NCBI GenBank assembly: GCA_039619475.1
Contig: CM077116.1
Location: 17,357,443-17,421,442, forward strand
DNA length: 64,000 nucleotides
Reading direction: 5' to 3'
DNA from: Icerya purchasi
Lineage: Eukaryota > Arthropoda > Insecta > Hemiptera > Monophlebidae
Below, one piece after another: positions 54,858 through 64,000 of this stretch. Made by a program: the position numbers and the translations under genes. Positions within the stretch are counted from its first letter, which is position 1, and the number at the start of each line of letters is the position of its first letter. The notes beneath the pieces were generated by a model. The model did not search any database, was not told where the DNA came from, and saw nothing but the letters and a program-made list of their open reading frames with translations.

Positions 54858-55238
54858 GGCTTAGCCTTGTCAGTGCGACTGAACGTCGGCGACTACCTAT
54901 TCGTACATCTCAGCTGTACAGATATAGGTAGTGTACCACCAGGTAATTATTTTATATGCAACGCAGGTTGTGTACACAACACGCAAGACTTCATTCGGAA
55001 CTGATTAGTAATCGTTTGATTTACATCGTTTTACAAAAGTGCAGTCCCGTGCATGTCTGCTATGTACTGACCTAGCGCGCATATGATGCTGTACGTAGTG
55101 GTTTGCCATTGCCTTCCCGTGATTATTAGCGATTATTTATTTCATTCGTGTAATAAGTTTTGTCGTCGCTCAGGATCGAACCCGTGACCTCCGTAACGGA
55201 AGTCAAGCACTCTAGCAACTAGGCGCTATCGCGACGAC
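54858..55238 (-). mobile_element. tRNA-derived SINE, copy 3
   Basis: On the minus strand it starts GTCGTCGCGATAGCGCCTAG, has B box GGGTTCGATCC and closes GAGCGACGAC. The body has AATCGCTAATAATCACGGGA and GGCAATGGCAAACCACTA, as in copy 1, then TCAGTTCCGA and TACAGCTGAGATGTAC. Length about 380 bp, including a 3' part shared with copy 1. Confidence 0.8.
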
Positions 55239-55282
55239 TCATAAAAATAAATATAAATATAAATATGTATATATATATACAT

Positions 55283-55560
55283 GTCGTCGCGTTTGGCCTA
55301 GTGGCTTGAGAGCTTGACTTCCGATCCGGAGGTCACGGGTTCGATCCTGAGCGATGACAAAAATATGTGGCGCTAGTTTCGTACACAGCAGTATAGCACG
55401 CATTTGGGCTGCAACTGTAGCGCGATAACAAGCGACTATAGTCTCAGTTCCAATTGTAGTCGTGTGTATTAGCGTCGTATAGAGAAATATTTAGTCGGCG
55501 AACAATCGCATCAACGTGAGTAAAGGCCAGTCGTCTTGGTTTGCCTCGCCATTGATAAAA
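55283..55560 (+). mobile_element. tRNA-derived SINE, copy 4
   Basis: A near-consensus A box (TGGCCTAGTGG) and B box (GGTTCGATCC) lie in a head beginning GTCGTCGCG and closing GCGATGAC, whose ends can pair like an acceptor stem. The body AAGCGACTATAGTCTCAGTT and CAATCGCATCAACGTGAGTA matches copy 2. Divergently oriented to copy 3, with 44 bp of (AAATAT)n-like DNA between the heads. Confidence 0.82.
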
Positions 55561-56480
55561 ATCTTCGTAACGATGGAAACGATCAAAAAACCTTAAAACG
55601 AAGTGAAAGAAGAATAAATAAAGAGATGCCGGAATCTTAATAGCAAAACCACAGGAAAGAGTAAATCTGGCTGAAAATATAAGTAAAATGTCTGAAGATA
55701 AGTAAAATAACTTAATATTACAAAATAAACACAGAATTTGGTACGGAACCGCTGACCAACTTAAGTGACGAATTTTGTCAACAAATGGAATCATGAATAG
55801 AGAAAAAACATTTTCAAAAAAGAGGCAGTCGATTATGATTCGGATGAAAAATATCGTACAGTGTAAGAAAAGTGAACCGTATGTATTTCAAAACTAACGT
55901 ATGAAATATTACAAAAAATAAAGTGTAAAAGTATTCTTTAATCTTGGATCACACCTTTTTCACGAGTCGAAGAATGAAAATATTTTTTTGTAGACAAAAT
56001 TAACTATAAAAGAAATTACTATAATTATCAGAAATCGGAAATTTAAAAATATCTCTCAGTTACAAACAAAAAGGAAATATCAAACTATTTTTTTTTTCTT
56101 TTAACGTTTCTCGAATTTATTGTACACAACAATAGGATAAGATGATTTTTCGATTGACAGATATTGCGTGTTAAGTTTCACTACTTGTACAATTTATGTA
56201 TTAATAAATCTTTTATGAATTTATTAATTAAAGTGTAGCTCACTAGAAGAGATTCCTGGTGGTTTTATCCCGCAACTGACTCTACGGATTATGTTAGGCC
56301 TACTACGTACGAATGATACGAGTTTATTAATGAACCGCTTCCGAATAAAAAAGTGCATTGTTGGTACAAAGGGCACAGTGCCCTTACGTTTCTTGATTTG
56401 ATAATGAAATTAGGGGAAGTAGCGATACGGAAATATTCAAAATAAAATTAATAAGGATCGGATTCTATTCTTCATTCTTT
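55561..56480. other. No gene recognised
   Basis: AT-rich. A 116-codon minus frame at 55444-55794 runs antisense into the SINE and is not a gene. Confidence 0.45.
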
Positions 56481-56905
56481 ACCAATCCTCGATCTTTTTA
56501 CTTTTCTGTACGGCCCTTTCCTTCTTCTCTTCCTTGCTTTAATCTTTTCCCCTACTTTAGCCGTTCGATTATTTCCTCTATAATTCGCCTGCGGTTCAAT
56601 CATAGTTTGCTTCCGGCTTCTTTTTTCCGTTTTTCTATTGTTCAATCTCCTTTGTGTCCTTATGACCCTCCGGAGCTCAATTAGGCCTGCGATACGAATC
56701 ACATCTTGTTCGAATGCCCCTTTATTTCCTCGGAACGTGCTACTCTATATTCTAATCTTCTGCGCCTTGGCCTTCCTACTCCTTATAGTGTTCACTCTAT
56801 TCTTGCATTCTCCTCTTTCGATCTAATATTTTCCTTACATAGTGTACAATTCCTTGCGTTGGGTAAGTTCCACTGTTAACGTGCCCCCCAAAAAAGAAAA
56901 AAAAG
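56481..56905 (+). pseudogene. Family B fragment, ORF2 C terminus and 3' end
   Basis: YNSPAVQS-like and IVQSPLCPYDPPEL readings lead to ACDTNHILFECPFISSERAT and LRLGLPTPYSVHSILAF, matching CNADHIFFECSALSAERS and IKLGLPTPYCASYILSL of the main copy. It closes with ACGTGCCCCCC and an A-rich run, like the main copy's 3' end. 5'-truncated, with frameshifts. Confidence 0.7.
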
Positions 56906-58559
56906 CATAAAATAAGAGTACTTATCGTATACTACTCGCAATATTTATCATTACTGAGTAGCATCACGATACCGATAAATTGTCGAATACGAAGAAAGTA
57001 TGCCGATTAAGCGACGTCAGAGGTACAGTGGAAGTCCGTTGTAACGACATTATCGGAACCGGAAAAATCGCCTAAAACCTATAGTTGTTAATCTCTATCG
57101 CTTATAACGTATTGATTATCATGAAAAATTACCTATTATGATGTAAAATTTTATGCGCAGATAAAAAATTATCGGAACCATTTTGCAGATGAATTTAACC
57201 AGAAATAAACTAGTCTGTCGATATTTTTTTATAAAGAAAAAAATAAAGTTTGCACAAGCAGAACTGATTTTTAACACATGTTAAATGATGTACATTTAAC
57301 GAAATTGATGAAAACCCGTGATACAAGCAAATTCTGCACATTAAGAGATTATAATAATGCTTTATTTGACATCGGATTCAACGACGAACCGGTTATTATA
57401 ATGGCCGGATTATTCACCCTCTTCAATGTTGTTATAAACGTTTTTCACTGCACCTACTAAAAATTACAATCTCTATGAAGAAGTTACCAGACACTTTAAC
57501 AAGAATTTAAAAAAAATATCATAAAAATAAAAAAAAAAAAAAGGAAAGAAATATCAAATATAATAACGAATAATTGTTGCGACCCCGTTTTATAAAGTTT
57601 CGAATACCAATTAAAATATTGTTGGAGCTAACTCGGTACTGATCATTGGAAACTTACAGTGTGACGCATTCTAGTAGTGTTCAAAAATCTTTTTTTTTTT
57701 TTTTTTCTTTTTTGAAATAATACTTAAAAAATATTCGTATTATTATATAATTGCCGATAGTGGTGTCGCGTGAAAAATGTAGATAGAGTTTTAGCAAAGT
57801 ACTAAAGAGTAAATAATATTACACTTGTTGTCACTTACCGAGTACTTATGAATACCGAAAATTATTCACAAAAATTTTCAAAATGGCAAGCAAATATTTC
57901 TTGTAAAAATTATCCGTACTTATATTAAAAAGTGTTTATTAAACATTAAAATGCACCAGAAATTAAGAAAAAATTACAGAACAATGATGAAAAAAGTAAC
58001 GAAATGTACCATGCCTCATTAAAATAATACATATATTGCATATATTAAATGAAACTAATAAAATATACACTTTCCAGATTATTATTTTGAGTTAATAATT
58101 ATAATACGGATTAAAATAAAAAAGTATTAACTACGCAAAGAAAATAATTACTAAGTATAAATATGGTTTATAACGTAATGCAAATAACTTTTGCGATATA
58201 AAACTTAATGCGAACAAATACGGTGATTTTCATTTTAAACAGATAATTATAAAACTTGAAGACTTCTAAAAGCTTAACAAATAAAATTTCTGTTACAAAT
58301 TGTATTAATATTTACAACAAATAAATTGTTTTATCGGAGTTTATTTTTAGTTTGGTTTGCGGTATTAGTTGTTATAATTTTTTAGACGCTATTCTGTAGT
58401 TACCTATTATCATTTTTTTTTTTATTTTTCCGCTAACTTTATACTTTTTTTTTTGTTTCATATCATAAAAATTTTCTTTCGTTACTCGAAGTAAAATTTT
58501 TTTTTGAACCTTTACGCTGTGCCGGCATGTATTCATACCGTAGACATCTGTAACAGCGA
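56906..58559. other. No gene recognised; possible pogo-type terminus at 57026
   Basis: AT-rich. At 57026, after a TA, CAGTGGAAGTCCGTTGTAAC resembles the ends of pogo/Tigger elements, but no partner end or transposase is seen. A 60-codon frame at 57278-57460 has no recognised domain. Confidence 0.35.
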
Positions 58560-58790
58560 TGTACATATTTTATTAAAAGATTTAAATCTAGTCTGTTCGT
58601 TGAGAGACTTGAGCATGTAGTGACTGTTGGAATAGGGATTCGAGTTGATTGTTAATGTGATAAGCGGTTGATCGTTCGCGTTGTTTATCAAGTAATAATT
58701 GTGATCCGATAACGTCGTTTTCAATTTCTTCTGCATTGTTCGATATAGTCGTAGCTGGTAAAACCGACGAGATTGTTCCGATTTATCTAT
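58560..58790 (-). pseudogene. Unidentified coding-like relic, partner of 4840-5040
   Basis: Minus-strand frame TISSVLPATTISNNAEEIEN, then DVIGSQLLLDKQRERSTAYH and NNQLESLFQQSLHAQ, ends at a stop. It aligns with DLTNLISY, ESEDAVIAEQSLIDKHASEQ at 5040-4840. The family is unknown. It lies immediately left of the family B 5' end, as (disregarding the jockey insertion) does the partner. Confidence 0.4.
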
Positions 58791-59188
58791 TCTGCGTTCA
58801 TTTTTCGTCTTCTCATTTTAACATTTTTAGTTAGTCTCTCGCTACTTTAGACGATCGCAATTCTATTACAAAATATTAATTATAATTCATTTCGCACTTT
58901 TTTTTGTCTTTTTTTCTATTTTACGTTAGTTGATCGATGAGCTCGTCTAGTGGGGACTTTCTGGCGGCCTCTTCCAAAAATTCAAAAACCACTAAATCTA
59001 ATGTGTCACTGAACCTGATGGAGGTTGACGCGGTCGAATAGCGGAAACCTTCCGGCCCTTTCTCGCCGTTCACGATTTTGGCAGGCAAGGATCTGCGGTT
59101 CTCACAACCCGATTTGCTTAATTTCGTTAATTCAAATAACATTAACATTAATGCTATTAAAGCTATTGAAAATCTCATTACCGATAAA

Positions 59189-59232
<44 letters not shown>

Positions 59233-59375
59233 CTACAGTAAAAACATTACCAACACCACCATCAACAACAACAACAACAATAATAATAATAATCAAATCA
59301 AATCAAATCATATTTATTATTATTATTCTCACGCAAATTGTCATCTATGCGCAAAATTTGCGCCAGTGATGGAGT
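58791..59375 (+). pseudogene. Family B 5' fragment: 5' UTR and ORF1 N terminus with Asn tract
   Basis: ATG at 58937 gives MSSSSGDFLAASSKNSK, close to MSSSSGGRSAASSKESK of the main copy. After an in-frame TAG (59038-59040) come PSGPFSPFTILAGKDLRFSQ and PDLLNFVNSNN, matching the main copy's LSGPLSPVASVPSKDLRLSN and PDLINL. Then comes an (AAT)n tract. The fragment ends near 59375 against the inverted repeat. RRM-like and knuckle regions are missing. Confidence 0.8.
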
Positions 59376-59416
59376 AATGAACTATAAATAAAATGCTTTT
59401 TTACAAAAAATAAATA

Positions 59417-60235
59417 ACGACTTCAAGGTTTATTATAAAAATTTAAAAATGCATCAAAAAGTAAAAAATAATTACTCCCGATGAGAAAAAATATATATCA
59501 GAGTGATATAACACCTTAAGGGTGATATCGTAATTCTTATACAACATTAACTTTTTGGAGTTGGAATTAAATTCATGTTACTATATCTAGGAACAATTTA
59601 ATGAACATTTAATGCAGTTTTTAATTATTCTTTTAATATGAATTTGATGCCAACTCCAAAAAATTAATGTTGTATGAGAATTATGATATCACCTTAAGTT
59701 ATATCAGTCTGATGTATATATTTTATCGGGAGTAATTATTTTTTACTTTTTAGTGCATTTTTAAATTTGTATAATAAACCTTGAAGTTGGTATTTATTTT
59801 TTGTAAAAAAGAATTTTATTTTTTACTTTTTAGTGCATTTTTATTCAATTAAATTAAAACATTTTAATAAGAATAGATATTTCCACGGTAAAAACATCAA
59901 AAGCTACATTTCCATGGTAATTTGGCAAATTTATAGTATTTTAAGTCAATAAATCTAATCCGACGGTGAAAACAATCATGAATGAAAAGCATCCAAAAAG
60001 CTTCAATCTCCCGCATTATTAAGGATAACTCAAAAACTATCGGTCAGATCTTGATCAAATTTAAATGGGACCACATGGCAAACACTACCTTTCAAATAAA
60101 AGAAGAATCATCAAAATCGGTTCATCTAGAAGAAAGTTCTGTGGTAACACACTAAATAAATAAATAAAAACAAAAAAAAAAAAATACAGTCGAATTGAAT
60201 ACCTCCTCCTTTTTTGAAGTCGGTTAACAAAATAA
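59417..60235 (-). repeat. Dispersed repeat, copy 2 of the inverted pair (partner 49434-50168)
   Basis: Reverse complement of copy 1 along its length, with one rearrangement: about 80 bp (ACTTTTTAGTGCATTTT, then AATAAACCTTGAAGTTGG) are duplicated around 59745-59830. It ends ACCTCCTCCTTTTTTGAAGT near 60215. Confidence 0.85.
59456..59751. mobile_element. Palindromic MITE-like insert, copy 2
   Basis: Same 296-bp palindrome as at 49814-50109, reversed with its host repeat. Arms of about 115 bp and a loop with TATATCTAGGAACAATTTAA. Confidence 0.8.
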
Positions 60236-60279
60236 AATTTTTTCGTTATATATATAAATATAAATATACACACATAAAT

Positions 60280-60283
<4 letters not shown>

Positions 60284-60316
<33 letters not shown>
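60284..60316. repeat. (TA)n microsatellite
   Basis: A continuous alternating AT run flanked by ACAAATA and CATATTATACATG. Confidence 0.85.
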
Positions 60317-60319
<3 letters not shown>

Positions 60320-60942
60320 TATACATGTTTAAATTGTAACTAAATAAAAACGAAAGAAGAACGAAACAATGAAAAAATTTAAAGATAAAAATTAAAATTT
60401 TATAACTTAAATTCTATACTTTTTTTAAACAACCATACATATACATATTAAATTATAATCGTGGAGCAAAAAAATTAAATAAATAGAGATTGAAAATACA
60501 CACAAAATTTGGAATTTTCTATAAATAAATTTGCATAATATACAAAAATAACTACATACAGCAATAGTAAACAATGATAATTTTAGAACCTTTTATGGAT
60601 AAATATATACATAAATATGTTCGGTATATCTGTAAATGGAGTTTAAAACATCGATCGGGAGCAAAAACAGAAGTTTTATAGAGTATATTAATGTGATCAA
60701 AAAATTATAACCAGAATCAGTGTTAATATTTTTTCTGATTAATTTAAATATTCTATTATGCAAGCATTTTAGCTGCTTTAAGTTGTCTTCGCGACATTAC
60801 CTTAGTGTAATAACCCATACGTCAAAACCGGTAAATAAAGCTAATAACAATAATAATAATACTAATAATAATAATTCAAATGAATTTAATTCATTTATTA
60901 TTATTATTATTATCGCTGATTTCCACAAATGCGCTGAAAAGC
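60317..60942. other. No gene recognised; short repeat near 60845-60942
   Basis: AT-rich. The stretch TTATTATTATTATTATCGCT, then TTCCACAAATGCGCTGAAAA resembles the block after the (AAT)n tract at 59310-59375 (TTATTATTATTCTC, TCATCTATGCGCAAAA). Confidence 0.4.
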
Positions 60943-61238
60943 GCTAATAGTGGATACAATAATTGAATAACAATTTTCACGGCGTATGATAGATATGTAA
61001 TTATATTAAAGGACGCATAGCAAACAATTAAAATCCGTTAAAATTAAAGTATAATAAAATCCGATTTGAGAGTCTAAATAAATAAAATAAGATTAATTTA
61101 AAATATGAAAATATTCTAATAGTGGATACAACAAAAGAAATAACAATTTCAACTACACACGATAGATACGTAATTACAATAAAATACGCGCAACAATACA
61201 ATCCACTAAAAATAAAAATAAAAATAAAACACTATTTG
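60943..61238. repeat. Tandem duplication, period 173 bp
   Basis: CTAATAGTGGATACAA begins at 60943 and again at 61116. Each is followed by AATAACAATTTTCAC/AATAACAATTTCAAC and GATAGATATGTAATTA/GATAGATACGTAATTA. Confidence 0.65.
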
Positions 61239-61546
61239 AAAATGTGAAAAAAAAATTGGTTGCCTGTAAAGTCGGTATACGGGCGAAAGTTTTACGTGAC
61301 AACGACTTTGAGTGGTAAAATTTTGTTAATATGAAATTCAGTGCGAGATTCTTTGTATAAATTAATGTTTTAAATATAATTCTTTGTATAAATAAATGTT
61401 TTAAATTGTTACTATTATTTCATCCTTCTTCCTACTATACGAATGAATATTCACATTAAAATTATTTTACCACTCAAAGTCGTTGTCACGTAAAACTTTC
61501 GCCCGTATACCGACTTTACAGGCAACCAATTTTTTTCTCATATTTT
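61239..61546. mobile_element. MITE with TIRs of about 85 bp
   Basis: The left arm (61239-61324) has ATTGGTTGCCTGTAAAGTCG and GTTTTACGTGACAACGACTT. The right arm (61462-61546) has the exact inverse (AAGTCGTTGTCACGTAAAAC, CGACTTTACAGGCAACCAAT). The non-coding centre is 137 bp. A further AGACGTTGTCACGT at 61698-61711 suggests a larger related element. Confidence 0.85.
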
Positions 61547-62229
61547 TAAAATGTCTGTCTCTCTCCCTCTTAGGCGGGCTAACCATGCCCGAGTGGAAGG
61601 GACGCGTGCCTCTCAGTCGCTCTCATTGTGAGCGCATAACGTGAGCGGAGCGTAACGCAGTTTCTTCAAGTGTCACCCGGCAAACCAATTTATAAGACGT
61701 TGTCACGTCAAAAAAAAAAAAAAGACTGTTGAAATACTTTGAACGATAAAAAAAAAATCCAAACACGTCAGAAGACAACAGACACGCGTCGTTATTGAAG
61801 ATGCTTCTCATTGAATATAATCTAAATACATTAGTCACGTGTTACTAGTGTTCTGTACGCAGGTGTGTTTCTGCGTTTCAAATGTTCCGTGTAATTTATG
61901 ATCTCGGCTTATTATTTCGAGCAATTAGCGCCAGTGTGGTGGGACGTGTTTGTTATTCGATGCGTGTAGATGTTGGTTGCATTACGTTTTCGCGGTTTTT
62001 ACACTATCTTATCTAATCTTATCGTGATAATAGTGTTCTTTTATTATCGTAACTTTCGTTGTGTTCTGCACTTACTACTTTTGCTTGTATATTAGTGTAC
62101 AGGTAACACAAGTTATCGGTCTCGTAACGGTTAATTCGTTTATCATCGTAGCTCAATCATCTCTAACCTCTCATATATGTATATAGTTCTCTTCTCCTCG
62201 AATTTCTTTCCTGCCTATCGCCAACCAAC
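61547..62229. other. No gene recognised; probable 5' region of the I-like relic at its right end
   Basis: 61570-61680 is unusually GC-rich (GCGGGCTAACCATGCCCGAG, TGAGCGGAGCGTAACGC). Further right is AT-rich, leading into the I-like ORF1 relic. Confidence 0.35.
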
Positions 62230-63540
62230 CAATTCTTAGAAATCAAAAAAGATCGTATTCTCAAGCTGTTAAAGCTAACATTACATCGCTTACTAAAATA
62301 GCTCACCCAACAGAAGAGAATTTTCAACTGTATACGTGATTACAAAATTAAGGATTATCTTACTGCGATAAAGGACCTTACCTTGTCGGAGTCTATTGTA
62401 CATGTTAGCTGCTTCTAAAGTAAGTAATAACCGTATCATTATTTTCCGCAAAAATACCGAACTCATTAAAACGTTTATGTTCGCATACAACGCATTTAAT
62501 GTCGAGGGTAACCTTATCAAATACAGAAGATTGATAAATCCGTGCAAAAGAATAATTTTTTCGAATGTATCGCCGTTACTACCGAACGGAATGCGTAGTA
62601 AATACACCAAAAATTAAATATAATGTCTGATATTTCAATGTTACACATAAATCCGGACGGAAAACTTTTCGGACACATGATTTCGTGGTGCAGGCAAGCT
62701 TAGATAGCCACAAACCTTGAAAATGCAAATTTACCTGGCTCGTTCGTTATCGAATACAACAACAAGGCTTAACGAATATTCATAACTTCCGATGCATGTA
62801 CTTGTTTCAAGTGTAAAGAAAAGGGCCATCGAGCAGAAGACTGTAAAGCTATGTTGGATCCCATTTATAATAATATTGACAGAGGAGAAGGTGTTGACGA
62901 TGTCGACGTCTCTGATGAGATTATCTCAGCACAAATTCATCCACTAATTTTCTAGAACTGTCAACGAAATCTTCTTCTTGTTCATTGAAACAATCAAGCT
63001 TTTCAAATATACAGAAACCCGCAGCACCAATGAAACAAAACCTTCGAGCTGTATCATGAAATATTTCAAACAACCTTATTTAACACTTCAAAATATCAAC
63101 AGAAGACAATCCAGCTCTACAGTTTCTTCAAATTCTGCACCCACTCCGCCGAAATCCATCGCACCTCCAAAAACGATTAAAATGGTCAAACTTGAGAGCA
63201 AAAAAAGTTCAAAGCCGGCACCCAAGGTTGCTCCCATGGAAGTCGGGCACACCAACAGTGACGTAAAGAAGATAATATTTCAGTTCAGGACATATTTGCA
63301 GAAGTAGAAAGAAACTACCAAACCAATCTTAATAGTTACACAATATCGTTGGAAAACCTAATTCACTTCATCGATTCTATGAATGACAACAAACTCACAG
63401 ATCAAATTGTAGAAGACTTTAATTAAGAACCTTTATGGTTTGCTGTTCACTTCACAAGAAGAAAATCACAAATTAATCCATCAACTAAAGAGCAAAAATC
63501 AAATTTACGATACTCATCAAAAATTTAAAAATTAAATTAT
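62230..63540 (+). pseudogene. I-like ORF1 relic with CCHC zinc knuckle
   Basis: RSYSQAVKANITSLTKIAHP is near the start. After frameshifts, NNRIIIFRKNTELIKTFMFA and LINPCKRIIFSNVSPLLPNG match the RRM-like region of I-type ORF1. MLHINPDGKLFGHMISWCRQ and FITSDACTCFKCKEKGHRAE with DC complete a full CX2CX4HX4C knuckle. A Pro/Lys-rich tail follows (APTPPKSIAPPKTIKMVK). Stops and frameshifts are frequent. The order agrees with the partial ORF1 at 34818-35894, where the second half of the knuckle is lost. Confidence 0.75.
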
Positions 63541-63559
63541 AATCATCTAAATGAAAAAA

Positions 63560-63800
63560 AAAAAAAATTAGTGCCCTCCATGTGCAACAATTTTTTGGAA
63601 TTTCAACGGCTATTATCAACGACTTGAAGAACTTAAATTACTATTATTTCAATACAACCCTGTCGTGTTATGTCTACAAGAAACTTTATCTAAAGAAAAA
63701 TTATTTTATACCTTTGTATTAAGTCATACAAACCGCTAGTTCTCCTGATGGAGAAATAGCGCATGAAGGTTGCTTAATAGCGATCCACCCAGATGTACAC
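63560..63800 (+). pseudogene. I-like ORF2, start of endonuclease domain, decayed
   Basis: TIFWNFNGYYQRLEELKLLL, then FQYNPVVLCLQETLS, matches the N-terminal endonuclease pattern (QWN..G......L..L......V.CLQET) of I-type ORF2; the catalytic Asn and Glu are recognisable. A frameshift follows near 63715. It follows the ORF1 relic in the expected order. Confidence 0.7.
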
Positions 63801-64000
63801 TTCAAGTAAATTCCTATTCATACTAATTTATAGATTCCGGCAGCTTAAAGCGAAGCCTATTGCAGTTAGCCCAGACCATTTGCACACCATGCTGCTGCAA
63901 AAGACACATCAAGAGATGTTGGATAACTTACTCGTTATTTTTAATAATATTTGGCTCATTGGTTGTTTTCTAAGTGGAAGTTGGCTACAATTATCCCCCT
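63801..64000. other. No clear feature at the right edge
   Basis: The expected continuation of the endonuclease is not readable. Stops in all plus frames. Confidence 0.4.

Noticed and set aside
55283..55358. Functional tRNA gene
   Set aside because: The A and B boxes are good and the ends can pair, but the anticodon and T arms do not fold cleanly, and the same head is joined to the same body in three other places, so it is a SINE head.
61570..61680. GC-rich stretch as a tRNA or other RNA gene
   Set aside because: No A/B box order or cloverleaf could be drawn.
1..64000. CRISPR array, phage, plasmid or operon-type systems
   Set aside because: No regularly spaced short repeats, no operon-like gene arrangement or ribosome-binding-site spacing; all coding families recognised are eukaryotic transposable elements.

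Overview
The window looks like AT-rich, repeat-saturated DNA from an animal genome, most likely an insect. I see no bacterial features and no complete cellular gene. Nearly everything that can be read is transposable element (TE): non-LTR retrotransposons of at least five lineages, mariner and pogo/Tigger DNA transposons, palindromic MITE-like elements, tRNA-derived SINEs and short tandem repeats. The insect assignment rests on the mix of jockey-, I- and RTE-like retrotransposons with mariner elements; it is an inference and the species cannot be named.

Layout. 1-5 kb: an RTE-like endonuclease fragment (minus strand), a dispersed AT-rich repeat and an array of about 285-bp tandem repeats. 5.04-9.7 kb: a minus-strand jockey-clade element with both ORFs open and overlapping as TAATG. 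9.7-15.1 kb: a plus-strand element, head to head with it, here called family B (ORF1 with a long Asn-rich tract, endonuclease, RT and RNase H; deleted between endonuclease and RT). 15-22 kb: family B and RTE-like fragments, one RTE-like relic being split by a mariner with TA target duplications. 24.2-25.1 kb: a fold-back mariner whose arms are two copies of the same 3' end. 26.6-31 kb: an isolated exon-like block, SINEs, a pogo/Tigger relic, and a family B relic broken by a SINE and a truncated I-like copy. 30.9-35.9 kb: a nearly intact minus-strand I-like element. 38-48 kb: more family B, RTE-like and I-like pieces and a terminal-inverted-repeat element. 49-60 kb: a large repeat present twice in opposite orientation, with an internal 296-bp palindrome, separated by RT relics, a head-to-head SINE pair and a family B 5' fragment. 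61-64 kb: a MITE and an I-like ORF1/endonuclease relic that runs off the right edge.

How the parts work together. Jockey, I-like and family B elements each pair an RNA-binding ORF1 protein (CCHC zinc knuckles) with an ORF2 endonuclease-RT; I-like and family B also have RNase H. SINEs, MITEs and truncated copies have no coding capacity and depend on proteins made elsewhere. Two exon-like blocks at 26.6 and 39.6 kb have compatible phase and could be exons of one host gene around a TE-filled intron, but the protein is not recognised. Observations most worth checking: a 3'-terminal hairpin kept by compensatory change in two I-like copies, the Asn-rich tract of family B ORF1, the fold-back mariner, the inverted duplication, and the fact that all eight recognised family B copies lie on the plus strand.
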